A stretch of DNA of 64,000 nt from an uncultured Bacteroidaceae bacterium. GTDB taxonomy: Bacteria; Bacteroidota; Bacteroidia; Bacteroidales; Bacteroidaceae. The stretch's first letter is position 1; each line of letters opens with the position of its first letter. The position numbers and the translations under genes were made by a program. Positions 7,633 to 15,703 of this stretch are shown in pieces. The notes below the pieces were generated by a model, which did no database searches, was not told where the DNA came from, and saw only the letters and a list, made by a program, of their open reading frames with translations. The stretch is taken from assembly GCA_905234605.1 (NCBI GenBank), contig CAJOIE010000008.1, forward strand, positions 1 to 64,000, read 5' to 3'.

Positions 7633-10600
7633 TTACTTCATCACGCGGCGGCCGTTGACGATGTATATGCCGTGAGACAGGCCCTCGAGCGAGGTCGCGG
7701 CAGGCCGCAGCAGCTGGCCTGAAAGCGAGTATACGCCTTGTGGCAGTGCGGCCGTGCCGCCATGCTGCGCCGCCGCGTGGCTGTTGTCGGCCACGATGCC
7801 TGCAATGCCTGTGGGCAGCGAGTTGTTGTCGGCTTTGCCGTAGACGTTGGTCTGATAGAAACAGACGCGGTAGGGCCACTGCTCGACGGTGCTCTCCTCG
7901 CTCCAGGAGAGCCAGTCGCGCGTCCAGTAGGACGTGGGTGCGCCGCTGACAACGAGCCAGAGGTAGGAGCATCCGGCAGGGCAGTCGAAGGCCATCACTG
8001 CGTGCGCGTCGCTGTTCGTGAGTGCGGCCACATCGCCATACACGCGCGTGCCGTCGCGCTTCAGGGCCACGAAGCCCACGCGCCAGCCCGCACTTGCCGT
8101 GTTGTAGGCATTATAGCCTGCGGCACCGGCCTCCCCCACAAAGTCCACATACACGGTTCTGGCCTCTGCCGGTGCATTGAGGCGTATGGCGTTGTTGCCC
8201 CAGTTCTCTATGCACGCCGCCTGCGTGGGCCACCAGTAGCCGTCGGCATCCTGGGTCAGGGCTGTCTGCTCGCGGAAGCCGATGCGCCATGCTCCTGCCT
8301 CGCGTATGGGGTCGAGGTCGAAGGTGGTCATGCGGGCTCCATACTCCCACATCTCGTCGCCCAGCTGCGCGAGCTTCTGCGCCGTGGTGCCCGTCATGGT
8401 CAGCCGCATGTAGGCCTGCAGCGGGTCCTCCGGGCTCTGCGACTGGTTCCACAGCCTGCCTATGAAGTCCATGCCGTGGCGGTGACACATGTAGTCCTGG
8501 ATGAAGTAGTTGTTGTAGCGCAGGTCAACACACAGAGGGTGCCGGTGCAGCCCGTTGATGGTGCCGCCAAACCAGTCGTTGCCCTGGTTGGAGTTCCATA
8601 CGAACTGCATCTGCGGATAGAACTTGTAGGCCTGCCACTGGGCGCACATCTCCCAGAAGACATTGAGCGTCGATGCGCCCCAGTTGTACATCCACCCGTT
8701 CCAGTCGCCGTTGTCGCAGTGTGTCTGATACTGGAAGCAGTGGCCAATCTCGTGGGCCACCGTCTGTCCGCTGCGCGAGGTGTGTGCCCCGTTGGACAGC
8801 GTGAGCAGCCCTATCTGGTTGTCGATGCCGCTGCCGCTGGCTTCCCAGTCTGTGGTGTAGCGCAGGCGGATTATCATCTTGTAGGTGTCGGTCTTAGAGC
8901 GTCCCTCGTTGATGGTGATGAAGCCCAGGTCGCCGGCGTAGAACTCGAATATCTGGTCGGCACGCTCGAGTATGGCGGGCACAGCCGCCGGCACATCTGT
9001 GCCGTAGCCCTTCTCCCAGAAGAGCACCCAGTGCTTCGACTGCATGGAACGCTCGTAGCTCCACTGCTTGGTGCCGTCCTTGAGGTCGGCGTCAGTGCCG
9101 CAGGCATTAGTGCTGCAATAGATGCGCTTGTCCACGGCCGCGATGCGTGTGTTGAGCGTCGTGGCGGCCGAGCGCAACTGGGCGGCGGTGAGCGAGCGGT
9201 CGGCAGCCTTCTCCTGGGCTGTGGCCACAGCCGTTTGCAGCAGGCTCCAGCCGGAAGCCTTGCGGCTCACCCCTTCCCACCAGGCAAGCACCTTCTGCGC
9301 ATAGGCGATGCGCTCCTCGAGCGTGTCGTAGAGCAGGCGCGAGGTCTCGGCATTGGCCAGAGCTGACAGCATGGCCTCACGTGCGGCGGCCAGAGCCTCG
9401 TCGTCATAGACGGTGTTGCCGTCGGCATCGGTGCCCGTGCCGGCAATGGCTGCCGTGGCAGCCTCCATGGCCTGGCGCAGCTGCGTGGCCACCGTGTCCT
9501 GTATGCCTTTGTCCAAATAGTCCTGTCCGCGCTCCACCAGCTTCTGCACCTCGGCTGCATAGCTCGCCGGAGTCAGTGCACCAAGATACGACAGCTTGAA
9601 GTTGTCCACACACAGCCAGTTGCCCGTGGCACCCTCGGCCTTAAGGCCTATCTCGACATCCTCCTCGGTGTCGACGACGGCGAAGTCGAGAGTGTAGGTG
9701 CCCATTGCCGTGACAGCCGCCTTCGACGTGCCGGCAAAGAGGTAGGCCCCCGTCTGTGCCGCACCCTTGTTGGTGGTGCTGTTGCTGCCGCTCTGCTGTA
9801 TGTGGAGAGCCGCCGCCGTCAGACGGTAGTTGCCCTGGGGCAGCCGAGAGAGCGTCTGGCTCACGCCATGGTCGCCCAGCTGCTGCCCCACGGACACCCA
9901 CGTCTCGAGGTAGGTGGTGCCTGCCTTGCGCGAGAAATAGGAGTTGGTCTGTGTCTGCATGCTGCTCACCGTCCATCCCTCCGAGCCGTTGACCTCAAAG
10001 GATGGGTTGGCGATGCGGGCTGTGTAGTCCACGGGATTGTCTGCCGAGGCGTTCTCGTGCCTGTAGGTGTCCATGGCCTCTGTCAGCACATAGTTGGCCT
10101 CGAGCACCTGCGGCATGGTGGCCTGGGCATCGTCGTAGACGGTCTGGGCTGCATCAAGTGCCTGCTTCAGTACATCCGCACCGATGCCCGTGCCCGTGCC
10201 GTAGAGGCGCGTGGCCGTGGCGATGCTCGAGCGCAGCGATGTCTTTGACACGGCTATGTCGGAGCCCATGAGCTGCACATAGTCTATGAGCAGGTTGGCC
10301 GAGTTCGCCGAGCCGCCGCTGCCTGCCTTGTAGCCTATCCTGATGGTGCCCGTGGTGGTGCGCGTCAGTGTGAAGGTGATAGCGTCGAGAGTCCATGCCT
10401 TGCTCTTGTAGCCCGACAGTGTGGAGGTCACCGCCGTGCCACCCGTGGGTATCCACGAGAGCTGCGAGGTGCCTGCCGTGGCCGTGAAGCCGTTGTAGGT
10501 AGGCACATTGACGGTATAGGTGCCGGCAGGCAGGGTGACGCTCTGCGTGTAGCAGAACTGCTGGTCCCACCCCGTGGAGAGGGCCAGCGCACCGCCGGCC

Positions 10601-10872
10601 TCGCCGTCGTAGCCGGCGGCAGGCACCGTGCCGCCATTGAAGGTGCCGAGGAAGCCGAACTCATAGATGCCCGTGATGGTGTAGTCCACGCTGAAAGCAG
10701 GAGTCCAGCCGTCAATGTCACGTATCTCCTGCGCCACGGCAGTGCGGCTGCCTGCTTCGTGATGGAAGCCTGTGTCGAAGCCGTGGTTGGTGAGGTAGTA
10801 CTTGCTCACGTCGTCCTGTGCCGATGCCGTGATGGCCATGGCGCAGAGAGCAAGCGTCAGTGTGTATCTCAT
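7633..10872 (-). CDS. Large secreted HEIGH zinc metallopeptidase-like protein
   Basis: 1079 residues with a clear signal peptide (cut after about residue 18, ITASAQ). Two beta-rich, galactose-binding-like regions (about 20-205 and 280-430) are followed by helical FIVAR-like repeats (about 431-585), then a domain from about 586 containing HEIGH (His707, Glu708, His711) and a candidate third ligand Glu741 in FWEMCAQW. That spacing is gluzincin-like. The domain resembles the Bacteroidota DUF6055 type (tentative recall). The C-terminus, with YSLSGQ and a final GIYIVNGRRVMK, is a sorting-tail motif of exported Bacteroidota proteins. The likely role is extracellular or surface proteolysis. It starts 38 bases after envC on the same strand. 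Confidence 0.75.
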   Translation of the reverse strand: MRYTLTLALCAMAITASAQDDVSKYYLTNHGFDTGFHHEAGSRTAVAQEIRDIDGWTPAFSVDYTITGIYEFGFLGTFNGGTVPAAGYDGEAGGALALSTGWDQQFCYTQSVTLPAGTYTVNVPTYNGFTATAGTSQLSWIPTGGTAVTSTLSGYKSKAWTLDAITFTLTRTTTGTIRIGYKAGSGGSANSANLLIDYVQLMGSDIAVSKTSLRSSIATATRLYGTGTGIGADVLKQALDAAQTVYDDAQATMPQVLEANYVLTEAMDTYRHENASADNPVDYTARIANPSFEVNGSEGWTVSSMQTQTNSYFSRKAGTTYLETWVSVGQQLGDHGVSQTLSRLPQGNYRLTAAALHIQQSGSNSTTNKGAAQTGAYLFAGTSKAAVTAMGTYTLDFAVVDTEEDVEIGLKAEGATGNWLCVDNFKLSYLGALTPASYAAEVQKLVERGQDYLDKGIQDTVATQLRQAMEAATAAIAGTGTDADGNTVYDDEALAAAREAMLSALANAETSRLLYDTLEERIAYAQKVLAWWEGVSRKASGWSLLQTAVATAQEKAADRSLTAAQLRSAATTLNTRIAAVDKRIYCSTNACGTDADLKDGTKQWSYERSMQSKHWVLFWEKGYGTDVPAAVPAILERADQIFEFYAGDLGFITINEGRSKTDTYKMIIRLRYTTDWEASGSGIDNQIGLLTLSNGAHTSRSGQTVAHEIGHCFQYQTHCDNGDWNGWMYNWGASTLNVFWEMCAQWQAYKFYPQMQFVWNSNQGNDWFGGTINGLHRHPLCVDLRYNNYFIQDYMCHRHGMDFIGRLWNQSQSPEDPLQAYMRLTMTGTTAQKLAQLGDEMWEYGARMTTFDLDPIREAGAWRIGFREQTALTQDADGYWWPTQAACIENWGNNAIRLNAPAEARTVYVDFVGEAGAAGYNAYNTASAGWRVGFVALKRDGTRVYGDVAALTNSDAHAVMAFDCPAGCSYLWLVVSGAPTSYWTRDWLSWSEESTVEQWPYRVCFYQTNVYGKADNNSLPTGIAGIVADNSHAAAQHGGTAALPQGVYSLSGQLLRPAATSLEGLSHGIYIVNGRRVMK

Positions 10873-10910
10873 AATGTCTTATAAGTAGTTAGTTGATGCC
10901 TGTGCGGCAC

Positions 10911-12287
10911 TCATCGCCCTATCCACTGCTCTGGGTTGAGCTTGCGCGTCTCCTGACGGAGCTGGAAGTGGAGAATGTAGTTGCCTTGCTCATCGCGTGC
11001 CACGGTGCCGAGGATGTCGCGTGCCTTCACCTTCTGCCCACGCTTGACGATGGTCGACGAGAGGTTGCAGTAGACCGAGATGTAGGAGCCATGGCGCACA
11101 AGCACGTTCTGCATGTTGCCTAACTGGAACACTGCCGACACCTCGCCGTCGAAGATGGCACGTGCACGTGCCCCCTCCTGCCCCATGTAGTTGACACCCT
11201 TGTTGTCGAGCGTAACGCCGGCAGCCACCTGGTTCATGCCGAAGCGGCGGGCTATGCGGTAAGGCCCTGTGACAGGCACCGGCAGACGACCCTTGTTCTG
11301 CTCAAGGCTGCCGTTGAGCTGACGGTCCTCGCTGGTGAGCCATCGTGCCGGCGGCGTGCCGCCGCCACGTCTGGACGGCTGCGCGGTGCCGGTCTTACCC
11401 TTGCCGGCAGCCTGGCGCTGGCGTTCAGCCTCGGCCTTGCGGCGCGCCTCGGCTTCGGCACGCTTGCGTGCCTGCTCTATCTCGTAGGCCACAAGCTCGT
11501 CGATCTTCTTGTTGAGCTCAGCAAGCTGCCGCTGCTGCTGTGCCACCTGATGCTCTATCTCCTGCTGCCGCTTGCGTAGTGCAGCCACGTCGCGTGTCAC
11601 CAACGAGTGCTCCTCGGCCAGCTGCTTGCGCTGACGTATGACCTCGTTCATGGTGGCGGCGCGCTGCTGCTTGACTCCGAGCAGCTGATTGCGCATGTCG
11701 CGCACCTCGTTCTGCTTGGCCACAAGCTGCATGCCCAGCGTGCGCTGCAGCGTGGCATACTCCTTGGCATAGCGCAGACGACGCAGCACCTGGGTGAAGG
11801 TCTTGGCCGAGGCCACGAAGAGCACAGGATTGGAGAAGGCGCGCTGGTGGCGTGCCATGCGCAGGCTGCTGACATACTTGTGCTTGCGCTCCTGCAGCTG
11901 GCTGTCCAGCTGTGCCAACTGCCGCTCGAGGTGGGCCACACGACGGTCGAGACTGTCTATCTCGTGCTCCAGCTGGCTGATGTAGGCCAGTCGCTGGCGC
12001 ACCTGCTCCTCGAGGTAGTCGGCCTTCTGCTGCTTCTGTGCACGCTGCTGCTGTGTCTGCCTGAGCTTGGTGCGGTTCTGCTGCAACCCTTGCTCAAGCT
12101 GCGTGCGCTTGCTCTTGAGGTTGCTAATCTGGCGTGTCTGTGCCGCCGTGCCAAGAGTAGCACACACACACACCATGAGCAGCAGCGTGCGCCACAGTGG
12201 CGTGCGCGGCCGCCGGCATACGGGCTGCAGAGTGGCATCAGATAGGTTGCTGGGGTGTAGCATGATATGTGTGAGTGGTGTCGGCAC
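10911..12287 (-). CDS. EnvC-like murein hydrolase activator (degenerate LytM domain)
   Basis: 458 residues; a start at 12263 is also possible. A hydrophobic signal segment (about 30-49) leads to a long coiled coil (about 50-270, rich in Gln, Arg and Leu) and a C-terminal M23/LytM domain (about 335-458). The metal ligands of active LytM enzymes are missing: the usual HxxxD position reads TLDNKGVNY. Only the later HFQLRQE keeps part of the HxH region. This is the EnvC layout: a non-catalytic LytM domain that activates amidases for septal peptidoglycan splitting. Inactivity is inferred from the missing residues. It is the last gene of the cluster dut-TPR-DUF4292-envC, 18 bases after the lipoprotein gene. 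Confidence 0.85.
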   Translation of the reverse strand: MPTPLTHIMLHPSNLSDATLQPVCRRPRTPLWRTLLLMVCVCATLGTAAQTRQISNLKSKRTQLEQGLQQNRTKLRQTQQQRAQKQQKADYLEEQVRQRLAYISQLEHEIDSLDRRVAHLERQLAQLDSQLQERKHKYVSSLRMARHQRAFSNPVLFVASAKTFTQVLRRLRYAKEYATLQRTLGMQLVAKQNEVRDMRNQLLGVKQQRAATMNEVIRQRKQLAEEHSLVTRDVAALRKRQQEIEHQVAQQQRQLAELNKKIDELVAYEIEQARKRAEAEARRKAEAERQRQAAGKGKTGTAQPSRRGGGTPPARWLTSEDRQLNGSLEQNKGRLPVPVTGPYRIARRFGMNQVAAGVTLDNKGVNYMGQEGARARAIFDGEVSAVFQLGNMQNVLVRHGSYISVYCNLSSTIVKRGQKVKARDILGTVARDEQGNYILHFQLRQETRKLNPEQWIGR

Positions 12288-12305
12288 TGAGTTGTGGGTG
12301 ACAGG

Positions 12306-13172
12306 CTACTTGCCGGTGAGGGCCGAGAGCATCCGCTGTATGTCGACCTCGCGGTAGCTGCTCAGGCTGATGGTGCTCTCTATGGGTGCCACAGCCTCTT
12401 CCTGCTGCAGGCGCGAGAGGCGGATGTCGGCCGTGCGGTCGGATCCGCGTGCAGCCACGGTGAGGCTCAGATGGTCGGGGAAGGGGCTGCCTGCCAGCAT
12501 GGAACGTGAGGGATAGGCACACTCGAGCGATGCCGTCACAGCCTCCACCACGGCCGAGAGCACAGTGCGCTGCACGATGTTGTCGGCAGTGTTCACACTG
12601 AAGGTGGCCTGCATGGACTGACCGCGCACAGCCTCGGGGCGCATGGTGAGCGTGGCTGCGCCGCGCGTGGCACCTGCGAGCACGAAACTCTGCGCCACAG
12701 GCACAGCATCGCTGCCAGGCACGAAGAGCTCACCCCAGAAGAGGCCCTGCATCACCGCGAAGTTCACGCCTAACTGCGCGAGCTGGGGTATGTCCTGCCA
12801 GCGGGCACGTGCAAACTGTTTCTCCACACGGTTCACGATGAGGAAGTATGTCGGTGTGAGCTCCACGCGTGCCACTTCCATCAGACCTAATGCCGTGAGC
12901 TGCATCTGTATGATGCTGTCGCGCTGCATGCGCAATGTGCCTCCGAGCGACAGCGAGTGGCCTTGCAGGCTGAGCTGCATCTTGGCCCGCATGGCTCTGG
13001 CTGCCGTGCGGTGGGCCATGAGCGGCTCCACAATGGCCGTGAGTTCGGGAGAGGCTATGCTGATGTCGAGCCCGGCAGAGCCGTCGGGCTGCACCTGTGC
13101 CGACCTGTGGCTGCGGCATGCTGTGAGCATTAGCACGAGTGCTGCACAGAGGGGTAGTATGCAGTGTTTCAT
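12306..13172 (-). CDS. DUF4292-family lipoprotein
   Basis: 288 residues. A signal peptide ends in a lipobox LTAC (Cys at residue 19), so it is a lipoprotein of the periplasm or outer membrane. The rest, with beta-strand-rich segments such as MQLSLQGHSLSLGGTLRM, matches the DUF4292 family, which resembles lipoprotein carriers of the LolA/LolB shape. No enzyme motif is visible. The ATG overlaps the TPR gene stop by four bases (ATGA), so the genes are co-translated. The conserved position between a TPR protein and EnvC suggests a role in envelope biogenesis; this is inference from neighbourhood. Confidence 0.85.
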   Translation of the reverse strand: MKHCILPLCAALVLMLTACRSHRSAQVQPDGSAGLDISIASPELTAIVEPLMAHRTAARAMRAKMQLSLQGHSLSLGGTLRMQRDSIIQMQLTALGLMEVARVELTPTYFLIVNRVEKQFARARWQDIPQLAQLGVNFAVMQGLFWGELFVPGSDAVPVAQSFVLAGATRGAATLTMRPEAVRGQSMQATFSVNTADNIVQRTVLSAVVEAVTASLECAYPSRSMLAGSPFPDHLSLTVAARGSDRTADIRLSRLQQEEAVAPIESTISLSSYREVDIQRMLSALTGK

Positions 13173-14956
13173 CGTTGTCGCGGTCTGATGTATTTGCGTT
13201 TCTTGAGCTTACGGCGCAGCAGTGCCGAGGAGTCGCCCTCGCCATCAGAGGGTTCCTTGTCGAGGGCCAGCTGCCAGAAACGCATGGCCTGCTCCATACG
13301 GCCGTTGAGGGCGGCAATGTCGCCGGCGTGTTCCAGCACTGCCTGCGACAGCTGCGCGTCGGCCAGCAGCGTGGAGTCGGCCTCGGAGGGCGGGCACACA
13401 CGGTCCATGTAGGCCTGAGCCTCGGCATAGGCACCCTTGGCAAAGAGTATCCAGGCGTAGGTGTCGAGGTAGGTCTTGTTGTCCTGGTTGCGGCGCAGGG
13501 AGCGGTAGCTCATCTCTTCGGCACGGTCGAGGTCGGCACCCTCTACGGAGAGGAAATAGGCATAGTTGTTGAGGCACATGGCATTGTCGGCGTCATAGAC
13601 GAGGCATGAGTCGTAGGCCTCGTAGCACTCACTGCGGCGTCCCTCCTGATGGAGCATGTCGCCAAGCAGCGAGAACACACTGGCCACGAGCTCGGGTGTC
13701 ACCTCGTCGGGCTCACGCTGCCGCAGTCCTTCGTGCAGCGTGCGTATGGCCTCCGTGTTGGCGTCGCGCTGTATGAGCGATATGGCCAGATAGTAGTGGT
13801 ACACGAGCAGCTCGGGATAGGCCAGCACGCCATGCAGGCACACGTCCTCAAGGTGAGCGTAGTCCTCGTTCATGCCGTAGTACTGTATGAGGGCGGCCAG
13901 TGCCTGGCGGTCTGTAGGGTCGATGTCGTAGATGCGCTTCATCACGTTGATGCGCATGCTGTCTGCCTCGGCATCATCGGCATAGGTGGCGATAACGGCC
14001 AGGCGCATCTCCTCGATATACTTGCGGCGCGGGACTATGGTGTCGAGACGCTCGAAGACAGCCATCGGGTTGCCTCCGCCGGCCGAGGTGAGGGTCTCGA
14101 GGAGCGTGGCGCGCAAGACGGTGAGGCGCACTCCGTCGTCGGTGACGCGGCCATACAGGAGTGAGTCGCGCAGGGCGTTGTAGAGGCTGTCCTGCCCCGT
14201 GGTGCGATAGAACTTGAGCCATGCGTAGTGCATGTTGGGGTTGTCGGGTTCCTGCCGCTGCACGTCGGCAAGGATGGCCTGTGCCTCGTCGTTGCGCTCA
14301 AGCTTTAGCAGCTCATCGGCCACGTAGAGGCGATAGGTGTTGTCATGCGGATTGTCGGCCGCTATGGCCTGCATCTCAGCCAGTGCGTCGGCCGGACGGT
14401 CCAGGCTGTGGTAGAGGGTAGCCTTGCGTTGCGAGATGGGCAGCGTGCGGCCGTCGATGAGCTCCATGCGCCCCAGTGTCTGTATGGCATCAAGCAGACG
14501 GTCCTGACTCTCGTAGGCCTGCTCCAAGCGAGCGAGGTAGGTCATATTGCGGGGTCGCAGGGCAGCAAGCCGCTCTAACAGGAGCAGTGCCTGCTCCGTG
14601 TCGTTGTGGCGCAGGTAGTGAGCCGTGAGCTGCTCTATATAGTCGGTGCAGTCGGGGCTGAGCTCAACAGCCTGTGTGAGCATGCGCTGCGCCATGGAGT
14701 CGAGCCCAATGGCGGCATAGTACACACCGAGTGCAGCCATGGCCTCGTCGGACTGCGGCATCACGCGCAGGCAGTGGCTGTAGAGCGCATAGGCATAGGC
14801 ATGGCGGCCAAGCTCGGCCTGTTTGGCTGCCTCGGCATAGATGTAGGCGAAGCGGCGGCGTGCACTGCCCTCTGCCTCTTGAGCCCACACGGAGCTTGTG
14901 CACATGCCACAGAGCACGGCAATGAGCGTCGCACGCAGACGTGTGCTTACGTGCAT
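13169..14956 (-). CDS. Secreted tetratricopeptide-repeat protein
   Basis: 595 residues from the ATG at 14956, chosen because it directly precedes a good signal peptide (cut near CTSSVWAQ). TPR motifs run through nearly the whole protein, for example YALYSHCLRVMPQSDEAMAALG and LNNYAYFLSVEGADLDRAEEM region, building a superhelical scaffold for protein binding. No catalytic domain is seen. It is located in the periplasm or on the outer membrane. It sits between dut and the DUF4292 lipoprotein, a neighbourhood kept across Bacteroidales. Its partner is unknown; the DUF4292 and EnvC-like proteins are the obvious candidates. Confidence 0.88.
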   Translation of the reverse strand: MHVSTRLRATLIAVLCGMCTSSVWAQEAEGSARRRFAYIYAEAAKQAELGRHAYAYALYSHCLRVMPQSDEAMAALGVYYAAIGLDSMAQRMLTQAVELSPDCTDYIEQLTAHYLRHNDTEQALLLLERLAALRPRNMTYLARLEQAYESQDRLLDAIQTLGRMELIDGRTLPISQRKATLYHSLDRPADALAEMQAIAADNPHDNTYRLYVADELLKLERNDEAQAILADVQRQEPDNPNMHYAWLKFYRTTGQDSLYNALRDSLLYGRVTDDGVRLTVLRATLLETLTSAGGGNPMAVFERLDTIVPRRKYIEEMRLAVIATYADDAEADSMRINVMKRIYDIDPTDRQALAALIQYYGMNEDYAHLEDVCLHGVLAYPELLVYHYYLAISLIQRDANTEAIRTLHEGLRQREPDEVTPELVASVFSLLGDMLHQEGRRSECYEAYDSCLVYDADNAMCLNNYAYFLSVEGADLDRAEEMSYRSLRRNQDNKTYLDTYAWILFAKGAYAEAQAYMDRVCPPSEADSTLLADAQLSQAVLEHAGDIAALNGRMEQAMRFWQLALDKEPSDGEGDSSALLRRKLKKRKYIRPRQR

Positions 14957-15012
14957 GGCGTGAGTAATGTTTATGAGATGGTGTAGCATTAGTGCCCTGT
15001 CACCATTTAGTA

Positions 15013-15060
15013 TTAAGCCTTAAAGCCTTTAACCTCTCAGCTCTCAACCTCTTAGCCCTT
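15013..15060 (-). repeat. Short degenerate AACCTCT/TTAAGCCT repeat in dut-TPR gap
   Basis: The intergenic stretch between dut and the TPR gene is made of loosely repeated 7-8 base units (TTAAGCCT, TAAAGCCT, TAACCTCT, CAACCTCT). The biased composition differs from neighbouring genes. Its function is unknown. Confidence 0.4.
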
Positions 15061-15064
15061 GGCC

Positions 15065-15502
15065 CTACCCTTGCATGCCGGTATGGCCGAAGCCTCCTTC
15101 GCCACGCGATGTAGGGTCTAAGCTGTCCTGCTGCATCCAGCTCGCTGTCACCGTGGCGGCTATCACGAGCTGGGCCACACGGTCGCCATCGTTGATGGTG
15201 AAAGGCTCCTGAGAGAGGTTCACGAGCAGCACGCCCACCTCACCGCGATAGTCGGCATCGATGGTGCCTGGCGCGTTGAGCACGGTGATGCCGTGCTTGA
15301 GAGCCAGGCCGCTGCGTGGCCGCACCTGAGCTTCGTAGCCCTCGGGCAGGGCCATGTAGAGACCTGTGGGTATGAGCTTGCGCTGCATGGGCTGGAGTGT
15401 CACGGGCTCTTGCAGGAAGGCCCTTAGGTCCATGCCGGCAGCCTGTGCCGTGGCGTATGCCGGCAGCGGATGGTGTGAGCGGTTAACTATACGGATGTTC
15501 AT
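15065..15502 (-). CDS. dut: dUTP diphosphatase
   Basis: 145 residues from the ATG at 15502; an upstream extension to 15604 lacks family similarity. All five dUTPase motifs are present: [41 protein letters not shown] and the C-terminal arm [10 protein letters not shown]. The enzyme hydrolyses dUTP to dUMP, which keeps uracil out of DNA and feeds thymidylate synthesis. It is a trimer by family. It is the first gene of the cluster that continues with the TPR, DUF4292 and EnvC-like genes. Confidence 0.97.
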   Translation of the reverse strand: MNIRIVNRSHHPLPAYATAQAAGMDLRAFLQEPVTLQPMQRKLIPTGLYMALPEGYEAQVRPRSGLALKHGITVLNAPGTIDADYRGEVGVLLVNLSQEPFTINDGDRVAQLVIAATVTASWMQQDSLDPTSRGEGGFGHTGMQG

Positions 15503-15588
15503 GCGCGTATGTGCGTTCCTATTGTTTTGGGCACAAATGTAGGTTATTATGTGCAAAGAGGGCGTGTCGGGCAGACAAAAACAGACAT

Positions 15589-15622
15589 CCCTCCCCTGCC
15601 GCACGGTGCGGGCAGGGGAGGG
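15589..15622 (-). terminator. Terminator after the discoidin-domain secreted protein gene
   Basis: A perfect 12-bp GC-rich stem (CCCTCCCCTGCC at 15589-15600, GGCAGGGGAGGG at 15611-15622) with a 10-nt loop. Read on the minus strand it is followed by ATGTCTGTTTTTGTC, a U-rich tail. It lies about 80 bases after the stop at 15704 and before dut. Confidence 0.8.
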
Positions 15623-15703
15623 AGCGTGTGTCGGGCAGCTGTCGCTGCCGTGGTGGCTGTGTGTGACGGTGCTACATTGCGTGTCGCGCCGTCACGTGCG
15701 GGC

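Noticed and set aside
7738..9366. 542-codon open frame antisense to the HEIGH metallopeptidase gene
   Set aside because: Mirror of codon bias; no domain, no start signal, while the opposite strand has a signal peptide and motif-bearing protein.
15503..15604. Longer dUTPase start at 15604
   Set aside because: The extension lacks family similarity and reaches the terminator of the neighbouring gene; 15502 gives the normal length.
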